Source: an uncultured Enterobacteriaceae bacterium (GTDB lineage: Bacteria > Pseudomonadota > Gammaproteobacteria > Enterobacterales > Enterobacteriaceae). From it: a stretch of 43,916 nucleotides of DNA. Location: positions 1 through 43,916 of the forward strand of contig CALYPF010000006.1 in the NCBI GenBank assembly GCA_945271245.1, in the 5' to 3' direction. Position numbers and translations under genes: made by a program. The notes beneath the pieces are model-generated. The model had not been told where the DNA came from. It ran no database searches and saw only the letters and a program-made list of their open reading frames with translations. Every line of letters starts with the position of its first letter. Within the stretch, counting starts at the first letter, position 1. This document shows, in pieces, positions 1 through 10,488 of this stretch.

Positions 1-60
1 GCAGTCAGCAGTCAGCAGTCAGCAGTCAGCAGTCAGCAGTCAGCAGTCAGCAGTCAGCAG
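1..60. repeat. Heptanucleotide tandem repeat (GCAGTCA)n
   Basis: Eight perfect copies of the 7-bp unit GCAGTCA run from base 1, followed by a partial unit (GCAG). The array touches the window edge, so its true length is unknown. It lies just beyond the nuo terminator and outside any recognised gene. A unit of 7 bp would shift the reading frame with each copy gained or lost if the array lay in a coding frame. It is a candidate variable-number repeat. Confidence 0.9.
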
Positions 61-70
61 TCTGACGTAA

Positions 71-98
71 AAAAGGAGAAACCGGGGTTTCTCCTTTT
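71..98 (-). terminator. Intrinsic terminator of the nuo operon
   Basis: A 12-bp perfect stem (AAAAGGAGAAAC at 71-82 with its complement at 87-98) and a 4-nt loop lie 28 bp past the nuoN stop codon. Read on the minus strand the hairpin is followed by a run of T, as expected for Rho-independent termination after nuoN. Confidence 0.85.
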
Positions 99-125
99 AA
101 GTTTCTTATCTAAGGCACAGCGCCA

Positions 126-1583
126 CTACATTAACGGCTGAGCTAATTGCACCAGGTCAATCAGCGGCTGAGGCCATACGCCCAGCACCAGTACCAGCAG
201 CGCGGAAATCAGCACAACAATACCGCCAGCGCTGTACGCCCAGTTAGCAGGCGCATCGCGATTCATCTGCTGCGGCGCGTTCAAATAAAGGCTTACCGCC
301 ACGCGCAGATAGTAATAGAGCCCGATGGCGGAACCTACCACTACGGCACCGGTCAGCCACCACAGATGTGTCTCAACGCCTACCGCCAGCACATAGAATT
401 TCCCGATAAAGCCCAGCGTCATCGGAATACCTGCCAGCGAGAGCATTACCACCGTCATCACCGCAGCCAGCACGGGCCGGTGCCAGAACAGTCCACGGTA
501 AGAAAACAGTGAGTCCGCATCCGGGCCGCGATACGGGCTGGACATCAGGCTGACGACGCCGAAAGCGCCCAGGCTGCTGAACAGGTAACCGGCCAGGTAA
601 ACACCCACGGTTTCCATCGACATTTCACCGCTTTTCAGCGCAATCAGCGCGACTAGCAGGTAACCAAGGTGTGATACAGAAGAGAACCCCAGCAGACGCT
701 TAATGTTGCTTTGGCTCAGTGCCATCAGGTTACCAAAGATTATCGACGCAAAGGCGATAATCCCCAGCACTACGCGCACCGCCTCGCTATCCCCTACCGG
801 CGCGTACAGAAACAAACGCATCACTACGCCAAAAATAGCGATTTTACTGGCAGTTGCCAGGAAGGTTGACACCGGCGCAGGAGCGCCCTGATACACGTCC
901 GGCGTCCACAGATGGAACGGCACCAGCGACAGCTTAAATCCAAGCCCTACAATCATCATTCCCAGCCCTGCTAATAGCAGCGGCTCGTGCAGCATGTTAT
1001 CACCCAGCCCTTTGCCCAGCGCAATAAAGGACAGATTGCCGGTATCAGCGTATACCAGAGCCATACCAAACAGCAGGAAAGAAGAGGCCGCGGCGGAAAG
1101 CAGCGTATATTTAATACTGGCTTCCAGCGAACGTTTCTGGCGGAACGCATAGCCCACCAGCCCAAACAGCGGCAGCGAGATAAGTTCAATACCGAGGAAC
1201 AGCGAAGCCAAATGATTCGCGTCGGCCAGTAAAATCCCGCCCATCGCAGCAATCAGCACCAGCAGATAAAACTCTTCTTTATTGTCGGTGTATCCCTGCA
1301 GCCAGGGGTAAGCGAAAGTGCAGGTCGCCAGGCTCGCTAACAGCACCAGCCCGGTATAAAGCATTGCGTAACCATCCACGCGCATGAGCGGGGTAACGTC
1401 TATCGCGCCGTTCTGGCCAACAAACCAGAGAGACACCAGCGCGGCGTTTAACCCAATCACTGACAGCGTGGCGCTAAGAAAATGGTTGCGTCGCCACGCA
1501 ATGGAGAGCATCACAACGACCACCGTCAATCCGACGATCAACAGCGGCAGTAGCGCGATCAGTTGTTGTGGAGTTATTGTCAT
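126..1583 (-). CDS. nuoN: NADH-quinone oxidoreductase subunit N
   Basis: This is an antiporter-like membrane subunit of complex I, one of three (L, M, N) that carry proton translocation across the inner membrane. The product is 485 residues, the usual length for E. coli NuoN, and is almost entirely hydrophobic helices. Key charged residues known from the family are present at the expected places: Glu133, Lys158, Lys217, His224, Lys247 and Lys395 region. It is the last gene of the operon, 6 bp after nuoM, and is followed by a strong hairpin terminator. Nothing suggests damage. Confidence 0.97.
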   Translation of the reverse strand: MTITPQQLIALLPLLIVGLTVVVVMLSIAWRRNHFLSATLSVIGLNAALVSLWFVGQNGAIDVTPLMRVDGYAMLYTGLVLLASLATCTFAYPWLQGYTDNKEEFYLLVLIAAMGGILLADANHLASLFLGIELISLPLFGLVGYAFRQKRSLEASIKYTLLSAAASSFLLFGMALVYADTGNLSFIALGKGLGDNMLHEPLLLAGLGMMIVGLGFKLSLVPFHLWTPDVYQGAPAPVSTFLATASKIAIFGVVMRLFLYAPVGDSEAVRVVLGIIAFASIIFGNLMALSQSNIKRLLGFSSVSHLGYLLVALIALKSGEMSMETVGVYLAGYLFSSLGAFGVVSLMSSPYRGPDADSLFSYRGLFWHRPVLAAVMTVVMLSLAGIPMTLGFIGKFYVLAVGVETHLWWLTGAVVVGSAIGLYYYLRVAVSLYLNAPQQMNRDAPANWAYSAGGIVVLISALLVLVLGVWPQPLIDLVQLAQPLM

Positions 1584-1589
1584 GGCGAA

Positions 1590-3119
1590 TTACGGCCTTG
1601 TAGTTGAAATTGAACTGGTAAACCACTGCTGAATATTGCTCATTGCAGCGTGCGAGGTATCCAGAATCGGCTGCGGGAAGATCCCGAGCAGCACCAGCAA
1701 TACCACCAGCAATAGAATAATAAACAGCTCCCGCAGCGACATTCCCGGCAGCGTTTGCTTCACAATGTCACTCTTCGGTTGGCCGAAGTAGGCGCGGTGC
1801 AGCATCGCCAGGGAGTAAACCGATGCGAAAACCAAGCCAAAGGTAGCGATCACTACAATTGTTGGCACCACTGAGTAACTGCCGAACAGAATCATAAACT
1901 CGCCGACGAAGTTACCGGTTCCCGGCATCCCAAGCGTTGCAACGGCGAAGAACATAGACAGCGCGGGCAGCCATTTGATTTTGTTCCACAGCCCACCCAT
2001 TTGACGCATATCGCGAGTGTGCAGGCGCTCGTAGAGCTGACCGCAAAGAATAAACAGACCCGCCGCAGAGAGGCCGTGCGCGATCATCTGAATCACCGCA
2101 CCCTGGTAGGCAAGCTGATTGCCGGAATAAATCGCAATCATCACAAAGCCCATATGGGAAACGGAGGTATAAGCGATAAGACGCTTGATATCCGTCTGTG
2201 AAAACGCCATCCACGCGCCGTAGAAAATACCGATAATCCCGAGCCACATCGCAATCGGCGCAAACTCGGCTGACGCGTTAGGGAACAGAGGCAGCGAGAA
2301 GCGCAGCAGGCCATAAGCCGCCGTTTTCAGCAAAATGCCCGCCAGGTCGACAGAACCTGCGGTAGGCGCCTGCGAGTGCGCGTCCGGCAGCCAGCCGTGC
2401 AGCGGCACCACCGGCATCTTGACCGCAAACGCGAGGAAAAAGCCCAGCATCAGCAGATATTCCACGTTATGGGACATCGGCGTGTGCAGCAATTGCTCAT
2501 AGCTGAAGGTCCAGACGCCGGTCGCGTTATAGTGCACAAACGCCAGCGCCAAAATCGCAATCAGCATCACCAGACCGCTCGCCTGGGTATAGATAAAGAA
2601 TTTGGTCGCCGCCGTGATACGCGTTTGTCCATCCGAGGCTTTGTGTCCCCAGAGCGCTATCAGGAAGTACATCGGCACCAGCATCATTTCCCAGAAGAAG
2701 AAGAACAGGAACATATCGATTGCAAGGAACACACCGATAACACCGCCCAAAATCCACATCAGATTCAGGTGGAAGAAGCCCTGATATTTCTCGATTTCAC
2801 GCCAGGAGCACAGTACCGCCAGCACGCCTAGCAGCGCGGTCAGCACTACCATTAGCAGCGATAATCCGTCCAGCGCCAGATGAATATTAATGCCGAAACG
2901 CGGGATCCACGGCATCAGGAATTCTGACTGCCACTGCGGTAATCCGCTGGATTGCGTCAAAGAGTAGCCGCCTTGCAGCCAAAGCTGTAGCGACAGCGCC
3001 AGCGTCAACCCCATTGTAATCAGCGCTATCCAACGCGGCACGCGGACGCCGAAGCGCTCCGTTTGCCAGCACAGAAAGCCGCCAATGAAGGGAATCAATA
3101 TCAGCCAGGGTAATAACAT
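1590..3119 (-). CDS. nuoM: NADH-quinone oxidoreductase subunit M
   Basis: This is an antiporter-like inner-membrane subunit of complex I that takes part in proton pumping. It has 509 residues, the family length, and about 14 predicted membrane helices. Glu144 and Lys234, the family's essential charged pair, are both present. It ends 6 bp before nuoN, but it is separated from nuoL by an unusually long spacer (3120-3309), so its translation probably does not depend on coupling to nuoL. An AAGGA Shine-Dalgarno motif lies about 10 bp before the ATG. Confidence 0.97.
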   Translation of the reverse strand: MLLPWLILIPFIGGFLCWQTERFGVRVPRWIALITMGLTLALSLQLWLQGGYSLTQSSGLPQWQSEFLMPWIPRFGINIHLALDGLSLLMVVLTALLGVLAVLCSWREIEKYQGFFHLNLMWILGGVIGVFLAIDMFLFFFFWEMMLVPMYFLIALWGHKASDGQTRITAATKFFIYTQASGLVMLIAILALAFVHYNATGVWTFSYEQLLHTPMSHNVEYLLMLGFFLAFAVKMPVVPLHGWLPDAHSQAPTAGSVDLAGILLKTAAYGLLRFSLPLFPNASAEFAPIAMWLGIIGIFYGAWMAFSQTDIKRLIAYTSVSHMGFVMIAIYSGNQLAYQGAVIQMIAHGLSAAGLFILCGQLYERLHTRDMRQMGGLWNKIKWLPALSMFFAVATLGMPGTGNFVGEFMILFGSYSVVPTIVVIATFGLVFASVYSLAMLHRAYFGQPKSDIVKQTLPGMSLRELFIILLLVVLLVLLGIFPQPILDTSHAAMSNIQQWFTSSISTTRP

Positions 3120-3309
3120 GGCAATCTCTATTCCTTATTAAAGTCCTGCCCGGGCGCCCCGGTATCTTCCGCCTGTACGCGCCGTATATTCATGACGACG
3201 GCGTAAAGTCTGGCAGCGTCTTTTCTGACGCCGCCGATGACGCCCGGTTTCAGGACCTGGTTTTCAACGAATTCTCACCAAAGAAAATTCACTCTGATTC
3301 TTTCACAAC

Positions 3310-5151
3310 TCAGCGCAATATCATGAGCAGCGCCAGCACAACAACGGCGCCGATACTCATGGATGCTACATACCAGCGTACATAGCCGTTTTCACTTAGC
3401 AGCAATCCGCGCCCCGCGGTACGCGAGAGCAGCGCCGGTAAGTTCATCAACTGATTCAATGGATCTGACTTCAGCAGCCAGGCAATACCCAGGAACGGCT
3501 TAATAAAGACTTTGTCGTACAGCCAGTCAAAGCCCCATGCATGGAACCACCAGGTGCTCAGGAAACGACCCGGCGCGCTGTTCGCCACGGCATTCACCAG
3601 CCGACGTTTGCCAAGCCACAGGCAGGCTGCCAGCAAAATCCCCGCTACGGCGATAACGCCGGAGGCGATTTCAAGCGTCATCACCTGGCCGTGTGCCAAT
3701 TCTGTGGTCGCAGGCAATACGCCCTGCAGCGGCGGCACAATCAGCGCCCCGATAAAGGTCGACAGCACCAGCAAAATCAGCAGCGGCAGATGATGAGTGA
3801 TCCCTTTACCTGCGTGAGCTTTAATTTTCTCTTCGCCGTGGAACACAATGAAAATCATACGGAATGTATACAGCGAGGTCATAAACGCACCGACCAGCCC
3901 TGCAACCATCAGGTTGATATGTCCGTTTGCCATAGCCCCAGCAAGGATTTCATCTTTACTGAAGAAGCCCGCAGTCAGCAGAGGCAGCGCGGACAGCGCG
4001 GCGCCCCCCACCAGGAAACAGGCGTACACCAAGGGAATCGACTTACGCAGCCCGCCCATCTTAAAGATATTCTGCTCATGGTGGCAGGCCAGGATTACCG
4101 AGCCGGAACCTAAGAACAGCAGCGCTTTAAAGAACGCGTGCGTCATTAAATGGAAGATAGCCGCATCCCAGGCCTGAACGCCCAGGGCAAGGAACATATA
4201 GCCTATCTGGCTCATGGTCGAGTAGGCCAGCACGCGTTTAATGTCGGTCTGCACCAGCGCGGCAAAACCCGCCATCACCAGCGTAACGGCCCCCACGATC
4301 CCTACCAGATGCAGCACCTCCGGCGTCATCAGGAACAGGCCGTGCGTGCGGGCAATTAAATAAACGCCTGCGGTAACCATCGTTGCCGCGTGGATAAGCG
4401 CAGACACCGGAGTTGGGCCAGCCATCGCGTCCGCAAGCCAGGTTTGCAGAGGCAACTGGGCAGACTTACCTACCGCACCGCCCAGCAGCATCAGCGTCGC
4501 CCATTGCAGCATGGTGCTGCCGTTGGCGAAATGCTGCGGCGCCAGTTCAACCATTTCACGGAAATTCAGCGTACCCAGTTCGTTGTAAAGAATAAACAGC
4601 GCGAACGCGAGAAAAACGTCCCCTACGCGGGTCACAACGAAAGCCTTCATCGCCGCGGCGTTATTCTTCGGATCGGTATAATAAAAACCAATCAGCAGGT
4701 AAGAACACAGCCCTACCCCTTCCCAGCCGAGATACATCATCAGCAGGTTATCCGCCAGTACCAAAATCACCATGCTGGCGATAAACAGGTTGGTATAGGC
4801 GAAAAAGCGCGAATAGCCTTCCTCACCGCGCATGTACCAGGAGGCGAACATATGGATAAGGAAGCCGACCCCGGTTACTACGCACAGCATAGTCAGAGAC
4901 AGACCGTCCAACACCAGGTTAAACCCAATATTGAAATTCCCGACCGACATCCAGGTCCACAGGGGTAGCGTAAACGCCTGTTGGCCGTGGTTAAAGAAGT
5001 CAACGCCCGCCCAGGCGGCAACCAATGCCGCCAGCCCCACTGAGCCAATGCCCACGGTAGCAGACAGATTTTCCGACCAGCGCCCACGGGAAAACGCGAG
5101 CAGCAGATAGCCAATCAGCGGCAATAAAATAGTTAACCAAAGCAGATTCAT
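3310..5151 (-). CDS. nuoL: NADH-quinone oxidoreductase subunit L
   Basis: This is the largest antiporter-like membrane subunit of complex I, at the distal end of the membrane arm; in the family its C-terminal part forms a long lateral helix along the arm. The product has 613 residues, as expected. Glu144 and Lys229, needed for proton transfer in the family, are present. Its start overlaps the nuoK stop by 4 bp, a typical translational coupling. The 190-bp spacer after its stop contains no recognised gene. Confidence 0.97.
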   Translation of the reverse strand: MNLLWLTILLPLIGYLLLAFSRGRWSENLSATVGIGSVGLAALVAAWAGVDFFNHGQQAFTLPLWTWMSVGNFNIGFNLVLDGLSLTMLCVVTGVGFLIHMFASWYMRGEEGYSRFFAYTNLFIASMVILVLADNLLMMYLGWEGVGLCSYLLIGFYYTDPKNNAAAMKAFVVTRVGDVFLAFALFILYNELGTLNFREMVELAPQHFANGSTMLQWATLMLLGGAVGKSAQLPLQTWLADAMAGPTPVSALIHAATMVTAGVYLIARTHGLFLMTPEVLHLVGIVGAVTLVMAGFAALVQTDIKRVLAYSTMSQIGYMFLALGVQAWDAAIFHLMTHAFFKALLFLGSGSVILACHHEQNIFKMGGLRKSIPLVYACFLVGGAALSALPLLTAGFFSKDEILAGAMANGHINLMVAGLVGAFMTSLYTFRMIFIVFHGEEKIKAHAGKGITHHLPLLILLVLSTFIGALIVPPLQGVLPATTELAHGQVMTLEIASGVIAVAGILLAACLWLGKRRLVNAVANSAPGRFLSTWWFHAWGFDWLYDKVFIKPFLGIAWLLKSDPLNQLMNLPALLSRTAGRGLLLSENGYVRWYVASMSIGAVVVLALLMILR

Positions 5152-5450
5152 CCGCGCATCTCACTTACTGAATCGATATTCAGATTCTGGCGACGACGAT
5201 GGAGCTGCAGCAGCAGCGCCAGACCGATACTGGCCTCCGCAGCGGCAAGGCTAATAGCCAGGATATACATGACCTGCCCGTCCGTCTGCCCCCAATAACT
5301 TCCCGCCACCACAAACGCCAGCGCCGCAGAATTAATCATAATTTCCAGGCTAATTAGCATAAAAAGCAGGTTGCGACGGATAACCAGGCCGGTAAGTCCG
5401 AGCACAAACAGCACCGCAGCGAGGATGAGTCCATGTTGAAGAGGGATCAT
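5148..5450 (-). CDS. nuoK: NADH-quinone oxidoreductase subunit K
   Basis: This small inner-membrane subunit (100 residues, three helices) helps form the central proton channel of complex I. The conserved buried glutamates Glu36 and Glu72, essential in the family, are both present. It overlaps nuoJ by 4 bp upstream and nuoL by 4 bp downstream, so J, K and L are probably translated as a coupled set. Confidence 0.97.
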   Translation of the reverse strand: MIPLQHGLILAAVLFVLGLTGLVIRRNLLFMLISLEIMINSAALAFVVAGSYWGQTDGQVMYILAISLAAAEASIGLALLLQLHRRRQNLNIDSVSEMRG

Positions 5451-6001
5451 GCGTGCTCCTCCGTTTTTCTCTTCGCGCTATCGCTGGCCCGGTTGCTTAA
5501 GACTTCCCCTACCCGGTCTTCACGACCAATGTGGAAGGCAACGACCAGCCCGGCCAGCAGCAGCATTGACGCCAGCTCAACGGCCAGAACATAAGGCCCA
5601 AACAGCGTGATACCAACCTGTTTAGCGCCGATCGTGTTGCCGTCAATTCCCTGGTCGTTTAAACCAGCGATCGCATACACCATCACGGCCAGCAGAACAG
5701 CGGATAGCACGCCAGGCCCTACCCAAAGCTGCGGCTTAAGCCACGCTTTTTCCTGTTCTTCGACGGTGTGCCCCAGATTCAGCATCATCACCACAAACAC
5801 GAACAGCACCATAATTGCGCCAGCATAAACGATAATTTCCAGCGCGCCGGCAAAGTATGCACCCAGCGAGAAAAAGACGCCGGATATCGCCAACAGCGAA
5901 ATAATCAGATACAGCAGCGCATGTACCGGATTCGTGTGCGTGATCACCCGTAAGGTGGTCAGGATGGCCACAAGGGCGCAAATATAAAAAGCGAATTCCA
6001 T
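5447..6001 (-). CDS. nuoJ: NADH-quinone oxidoreductase subunit J
   Basis: This inner-membrane subunit of complex I has five predicted helices and 184 residues. The reading frame stays open 26 codons further upstream, but the start at 6001 was chosen because it gives the family N-terminus (MEFAFYI), has an AAGGAG motif 7 bp before it, and leaves a 10-bp gap to nuoI. The upstream extension would overlap the 3' end of nuoI and is not hydrophobic. The C-terminal tail is charged, as in the family. Confidence 0.96.
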   Translation of the reverse strand: MEFAFYICALVAILTTLRVITHTNPVHALLYLIISLLAISGVFFSLGAYFAGALEIIVYAGAIMVLFVFVVMMLNLGHTVEEQEKAWLKPQLWVGPGVLSAVLLAVMVYAIAGLNDQGIDGNTIGAKQVGITLFGPYVLAVELASMLLLAGLVVAFHIGREDRVGEVLSNRASDSAKRKTEEHA

Positions 6002-6011
6002 TCCCGACTCC

Positions 6012-6554
6012 TTAAGGTAACAGGCCTTTGACATCGATAGGTTTAGCCTCGTTTTCGGCCTCGCCTTTATCTTTGCCATCGATAGCCATACCCGCCATAC
6101 GGTAAAAGTTATATTCCGGATATTTACCCGGGCCGGAGATTAGCAGGTCTTCTTTTTCATACACCAAATCCTGGCGCTTAAATTCACCCAGCTCAAAATC
6201 AGGCGTAAGCTGGATAGCCGTCGTCGGACATGCTTCCTCGCACAGCCCGCAAAAAATACAGCGGGAAAAGTTAATGCGGAAGAACTCCGGATACCAGCGG
6301 CCGTCTTTAGTTTCCGCTTTTTGCAGCGAAATACAGCCGACCGGACAGGCTACGGCACACAGGTTACACGCCACGCAGCGCTCTTCACCGTCCGGATCGC
6401 GCGTCAGCACAATGCGGCCACGATAGCGCGGCGGCAGATAAACCGGCTCTTCCGGATACATCAGCGTTTCGCGTTTTGCGAACGCGTGCAGTCCAATCAT
6501 CCAAATACTGCGTAGTTGGGTGCCGAAACCAACCACTAATTCTTTTAACGTCAT
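6012..6554 (-). CDS. nuoI: NADH-quinone oxidoreductase subunit I, 2x[4Fe-4S]
   Basis: This peripheral-arm subunit passes electrons through clusters N6a and N6b towards N2. It has 180 residues and two ferredoxin-type CxxCxxCxxxCP motifs: Cys60, 63, 66, 70 and Cys99, 102, 105, 109. An amphipathic N-terminal segment would contact the membrane arm. It sits 14 bp after nuoH and 10 bp before nuoJ. All ligands are intact. Confidence 0.97.
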   Translation of the reverse strand: MTLKELVVGFGTQLRSIWMIGLHAFAKRETLMYPEEPVYLPPRYRGRIVLTRDPDGEERCVACNLCAVACPVGCISLQKAETKDGRWYPEFFRINFSRCIFCGLCEEACPTTAIQLTPDFELGEFKRQDLVYEKEDLLISGPGKYPEYNFYRMAGMAIDGKDKGEAENEAKPIDVKGLLP

Positions 6555-6568
6555 GGTTTTCTCACCCC

Positions 6569-7546
6569 TTATGGCATCTGCCAGAGAATGACCGCAGCAG
6601 TCACCAGCAGGTTAGCCAGCGTCAGCGGCAGGCAAATCTTCCAGCCGAAAGACATAACCTGGTCATAGCGCGGACGCGGCAGCGATGCACGAATCAAAAT
6701 AAACATCATCATGAAGAACGCCGTCTTCAACGCAAACCAGATAAACGGCGGCAGCAGCGGGCCGTTCCATCCCCCAAAGAACAGGGTTACGATAAGCGCT
6801 GAGATAGTCACGATACCGATATATTCCCCCACGAAGAACAGGCCGAATTTCATCCCGGAATATTCAATGTGGTAACCATCGGCCAGTTCCTGCTCGGCCT
6901 CCGGCTGGTCAAACGGGTGACGGTGACATACGGCGACGCCGGCAATGGCAAAGGTGACAAAGCCAAAGAATTGCGGTATCACGTTCCATAAATGCGCCTG
7001 ATTATTGACGATATCGCTCATATTGAATGAGCCGGCCTGTGCGACAACGCCCATCAGCGAAAGCCCCAGAAACACTTCATAGCTCAGCGTCTGAGCGGAT
7101 GCGCGCATCGTGCCCAGCAGCGAGTATTTGTTATTACTGGACCAGCCCGCAAACAGCACGGCGTAAACGGCAAGCCCCGCCAGCATCAGGAAAAACAGAA
7201 TCCCAATATTCAGGTCGGCAACAACCCAGGTCGGGCTCACCGGCACGATAGCAAAAGCCAGTAACAAAGAAGTAAAGGCTATCATCGGCGCCAGGGTGAA
7301 AATGACGCGATCGGTAAACGGCGGGATCCAGTCCTCTTTAAAGAACATTTTGATCATATCCGCCATAAGCTGGAGCGAACCGCCCCACCCTACGCGATTA
7401 GGTCCATAGCGGTTTTGAAACAGCCCTAGCAGGCGGCGTTCACCAAAACTCATGAACGCCCCACAGGTGACAACCACCAGCAGGATGATGACCGCTTTCA
7501 AAATGCTAAACAGGATGTCAATTAAATCCGGCGTTAACCAGCTCAT
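6569..7546 (-). CDS. nuoH: NADH-quinone oxidoreductase subunit H
   Basis: This inner-membrane subunit (325 residues, about eight helices) forms much of the quinone-binding chamber at the junction with the peripheral arm. The family loop containing [11 protein letters not shown] is present near residue 45, and the acidic loop around residues 210-240 is conserved. Its ATG overlaps the nuoG stop by 4 bp. Length and sequence agree with intact enterobacterial NuoH. Confidence 0.97.
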   Translation of the reverse strand: MSWLTPDLIDILFSILKAVIILLVVVTCGAFMSFGERRLLGLFQNRYGPNRVGWGGSLQLMADMIKMFFKEDWIPPFTDRVIFTLAPMIAFTSLLLAFAIVPVSPTWVVADLNIGILFFLMLAGLAVYAVLFAGWSSNNKYSLLGTMRASAQTLSYEVFLGLSLMGVVAQAGSFNMSDIVNNQAHLWNVIPQFFGFVTFAIAGVAVCHRHPFDQPEAEQELADGYHIEYSGMKFGLFFVGEYIGIVTISALIVTLFFGGWNGPLLPPFIWFALKTAFFMMMFILIRASLPRPRYDQVMSFGWKICLPLTLANLLVTAAVILWQMP

Positions 7547-10269
7547 TGCGCGGCCTCCCTTAGATTTTCAAGTTGCGCACCAGCCAATACCGGCGCAATC
7601 CCTGGCAGCCCCATCGGCAGGCCAACCTGACCGGCGGTAAGCCCCTCGGAAAGTCGCAGCGGCAGCGTGAGCGTTTGACCTTCACAGGTAAACGAAAGTA
7701 GCGTTCCTGAACTTACGCCCAGCTTCGCGGCATCGCTCGAGTTCAGGCAAATATACGGCTGCGGCATACGAGACTGGAACACCGGCGCACGCTGAGATAG
7801 CTCATCGCTGCCAAACAGATGGTAATACGGCGCAACTCGCCATTCACCTTCCTGAGCTCGGAAGCTTTCCGGCACCTGCGCAAAATAGCCCAGCGAGCCT
7901 GTTCCGGCTTCAATCAGACGAACGCCCGGATCTCCGTGGCGTAGAGGCCCACCCACTTCAGCCTGGAATTTATTCCACGCCTGCGGGGAGTTCCAACCCG
8001 GAGACCAGGCAAAGGGGATCTGCGAACGCGGTGCGTCAGGCTGGTTATTCCCTTCCATCGAGAAGGCGAACATGGTGTCTTTATCCTGCGGCTGACGCGG
8101 CTCATGAACGCTAATATTCGCGCGCATGGCGGTACGTCCGCTATAGCGATGCGGTTCACGCGCCAGTTTTTGTCCGCGCACGCGGAAACTTGCGTCGGGT
8201 GCAGCGGCTTTAATACCGGCAAGCTGCGGCAGTTTCGCGATACAGGCGTCGATAACGTGATCGAGCTGAGTCCAGTCAATACTCCGGTTTTCAATGGTCG
8301 CATGCAGCGCATGCAGCCAGCGCCAGCTTTCCAGCATCACGGTATGGCTGTCGTAATAGGCGGGATCGTAGACCTGGAAGAAGCGCTGGGCGCGTCCTTC
8401 ATTGTTTACCACCGTACCATCGCTTTCAGCGAAGCTTGCCGCAGAGAGCACCAGATGCGCGTTGTCCATAATCGCCGTGCGCTGATGGTCGACGACCATC
8501 ACCAGAGGCGCTTTCGCCAGAGCGGCTTTTACGCGTGAAGCGCTGGCGTGACGGTGCAGATCGTTTTCCAGAACGACCACCGCATCCGCGCGTCCGCTTT
8601 CAAGTTCTTCAAGCGCTTCATCCAGCGAACCGCCGCCAATCATGCCCAACCCAAGGCTATTGACCGCACGCGCCACTAGCGTTATGCCAGCGTCAGCGCC
8701 GCGACCTTTTAGCGCTTTCGCGACGTTCGCCGCAGCCTGAATAACCGCGTCACTTCCTGCATTAGTGCCAGAAATCACCAGCGGTTTTTTCGCCCCGGCT
8801 AACGCCTGCACAATGATATCGACTTTCGTTTGCAGCTCATCGGAAAGTCCTTCAACCGCCGGTGCACTATTATCCAGCGCGTGGGCGATAGCGAATCCAA
8901 GCCGCGCCTGATCGTCTACCGGCGCGCGATACGTCCATGCAGCAACGTCATCCAGTCGCGTATCATCAACGTTTGTGACGAAAAGCGGATACTTTGCTCG
9001 CTGGCCAATATTCATGATGGCGGCAATCTGCCAGTCGGCAACTTTTTGCGCCTCCGCCATCTCACGCGCTTTCCCCTTCACCGCCTGACGCACGGCAAGA
9101 GCCACGCGCGCGCCGGTTTGGGTGATATCTTCGCCCAGCACGAGTACCGCATCGTAAGATTCGATATCGCGCAGCGCGGGCGTATGCACGCCGCTGTCGC
9201 GCAGTACCTGCAGCATCAACTGAATGCGCGCCTGTTCGCTGGCGGCAACGCCGGTATAGAAGTTCTCTGCGCCGACTAATTCACGAAGCGCAAAGTTGCT
9301 TTCAATGCTGGCGCGCGGTGAGCCAATGCCGATGGTCTTTTTAGACTGACGCAAAATATCCGCTGCGCCCTGCATCGCCTGCTCAGCGTTGAGCACAATG
9401 GTGTCGTCGCCGCGACGCTGTACCGGCTGGCGAGGTCTGTCTTTCAGGTTGACATAGCCGTAGCCAAAACGCCCGCGATCGCACAGGAAGTAGTGGTTAA
9501 CCGTACCATTGTAGCGATTTTCAATGCGACGAAGTTCGCCATAGCGTTCCCCCGGGCTGATGTTACAGCCCACCGAGCACTGCTGGCAGATGCTGGGCGC
9601 GAACTGCATATCCCATTTACGGTTGTAGCGCTCAGAGTGCGTCTTATCCGTAAATACGCCGGTAGGGCAAATTTCCACCAGGTTCCCGGAGAATTCGCTT
9701 TCCAGCGTACCGTCTTGCGGGCGCCCGAAATACACGTTGTCATGCGCGCCGTATACGCCCAAATCCGTACCGTCGGCGTAATCTTTGTAATAGCGGACGC
9801 AGCGATAGCATGCGATACAGCGGTTCATTTCGTGGGAGATAAACGGTCCCAGATCCTGATTGCGGTGGGTGCGCTTAGTAAAGCGATAGCGGCGGGTACG
9901 ATGCCCCGTCATTACCGTCATGTCCTGCAGGTGGCAGTTACCGCCCTCTTCGCATACCGGACAGTCATGCGGGTGGTTAGTCATTAACCATTCCACAACG
10001 CTTTCACGGAACTGTTTTGCCTCTTCATCATCAATCGAAATGAAGGTTCCGTCCGATGCCGGCGTCATACACGACATGACCAGGCGGCCGCGCGTATCTT
10101 CCGCGTTCTGATATTGCTTCACCGCACACTGGCGGCAGGCGCCAACGCTGCCCAGCGCCGGGTGCCAGCAAAAATAAGGAATATCAAGGCCCAGAGAGAG
10201 ACACGCTTCCAGAAGGTTGTCTGCTCCGTTTACCTCATATTCTTTGCCGTCTACATGAATCGTAGCCAT
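7543..10269 (-). CDS. nuoG: NADH-quinone oxidoreductase subunit G, Fe-S / molybdopterin-oxidoreductase-like
   Basis: This is the largest peripheral-arm subunit of complex I (908 residues from this start). The N-terminal domain holds cluster N1b (Cys34, 45, 48, 67), N5 (His99, Cys103, 106, 112) and an N4 cluster region with CIACYRC near residue 150. A CQQC...C set near residue 230 matches the extra cluster N7 of enterobacteria. The rest resembles a molybdopterin oxidoreductase without the cofactor. An ATG three codons upstream (10278) is possible, but GGAAG lies 10 bp before the chosen ATG and only 1 bp before the other. The 3' end overlaps nuoH by 4 bp. The gap to nuoF is unusually long. Confidence 0.96.
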   Translation of the reverse strand: MATIHVDGKEYEVNGADNLLEACLSLGLDIPYFCWHPALGSVGACRQCAVKQYQNAEDTRGRLVMSCMTPASDGTFISIDDEEAKQFRESVVEWLMTNHPHDCPVCEEGGNCHLQDMTVMTGHRTRRYRFTKRTHRNQDLGPFISHEMNRCIACYRCVRYYKDYADGTDLGVYGAHDNVYFGRPQDGTLESEFSGNLVEICPTGVFTDKTHSERYNRKWDMQFAPSICQQCSVGCNISPGERYGELRRIENRYNGTVNHYFLCDRGRFGYGYVNLKDRPRQPVQRRGDDTIVLNAEQAMQGAADILRQSKKTIGIGSPRASIESNFALRELVGAENFYTGVAASEQARIQLMLQVLRDSGVHTPALRDIESYDAVLVLGEDITQTGARVALAVRQAVKGKAREMAEAQKVADWQIAAIMNIGQRAKYPLFVTNVDDTRLDDVAAWTYRAPVDDQARLGFAIAHALDNSAPAVEGLSDELQTKVDIIVQALAGAKKPLVISGTNAGSDAVIQAAANVAKALKGRGADAGITLVARAVNSLGLGMIGGGSLDEALEELESGRADAVVVLENDLHRHASASRVKAALAKAPLVMVVDHQRTAIMDNAHLVLSAASFAESDGTVVNNEGRAQRFFQVYDPAYYDSHTVMLESWRWLHALHATIENRSIDWTQLDHVIDACIAKLPQLAGIKAAAPDASFRVRGQKLAREPHRYSGRTAMRANISVHEPRQPQDKDTMFAFSMEGNNQPDAPRSQIPFAWSPGWNSPQAWNKFQAEVGGPLRHGDPGVRLIEAGTGSLGYFAQVPESFRAQEGEWRVAPYYHLFGSDELSQRAPVFQSRMPQPYICLNSSDAAKLGVSSGTLLSFTCEGQTLTLPLRLSEGLTAGQVGLPMGLPGIAPVLAGAQLENLREAAQ

Positions 10270-10447
10270 AGTCAGCATGCTTCCAGTTAGCCCGATAACC
10301 GTAATTATTAGTTCTGATACAGAATGAGTGCAGTGTCCGCTCTGCGCGCATTGCAGGATATAATCCCGGGTTGCGCTCTCGCTAACTATCCTGTTTCAGT
10401 CCGCATGATCAGGTTATCTATCAGGCGTTAATTTTAAAATTTCACTT

Positions 10448-10479
10448 CCCGTTCAGAAAAATACACCGCGCTGAACGGG
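10448..10479 (-). other. Stem-loop in the nuoF-nuoG spacer
   Basis: A 9-bp perfect stem (CCCGTTCAG at 10448-10456, complement at 10471-10479) with a 14-nt loop lies 9 bp after the nuoF stop. On the minus strand it is not followed by a clear T run, so it is more likely an mRNA stability or processing structure than a full terminator. Confidence 0.6.
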
Positions 10480-10488
10480 ATAAAATAT

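Noticed and set aside
1-60. CRISPR-like array
   Set aside because: The repeats are 7 bp and directly adjacent, with no spacers.
2376-2831. Long plus-strand frames antisense to nuoM and nuoL (also 4390-4968)
   Set aside because: They are His/Gln/Arg-rich shadows of membrane-protein genes, as expected opposite hydrophobic coding sequence.
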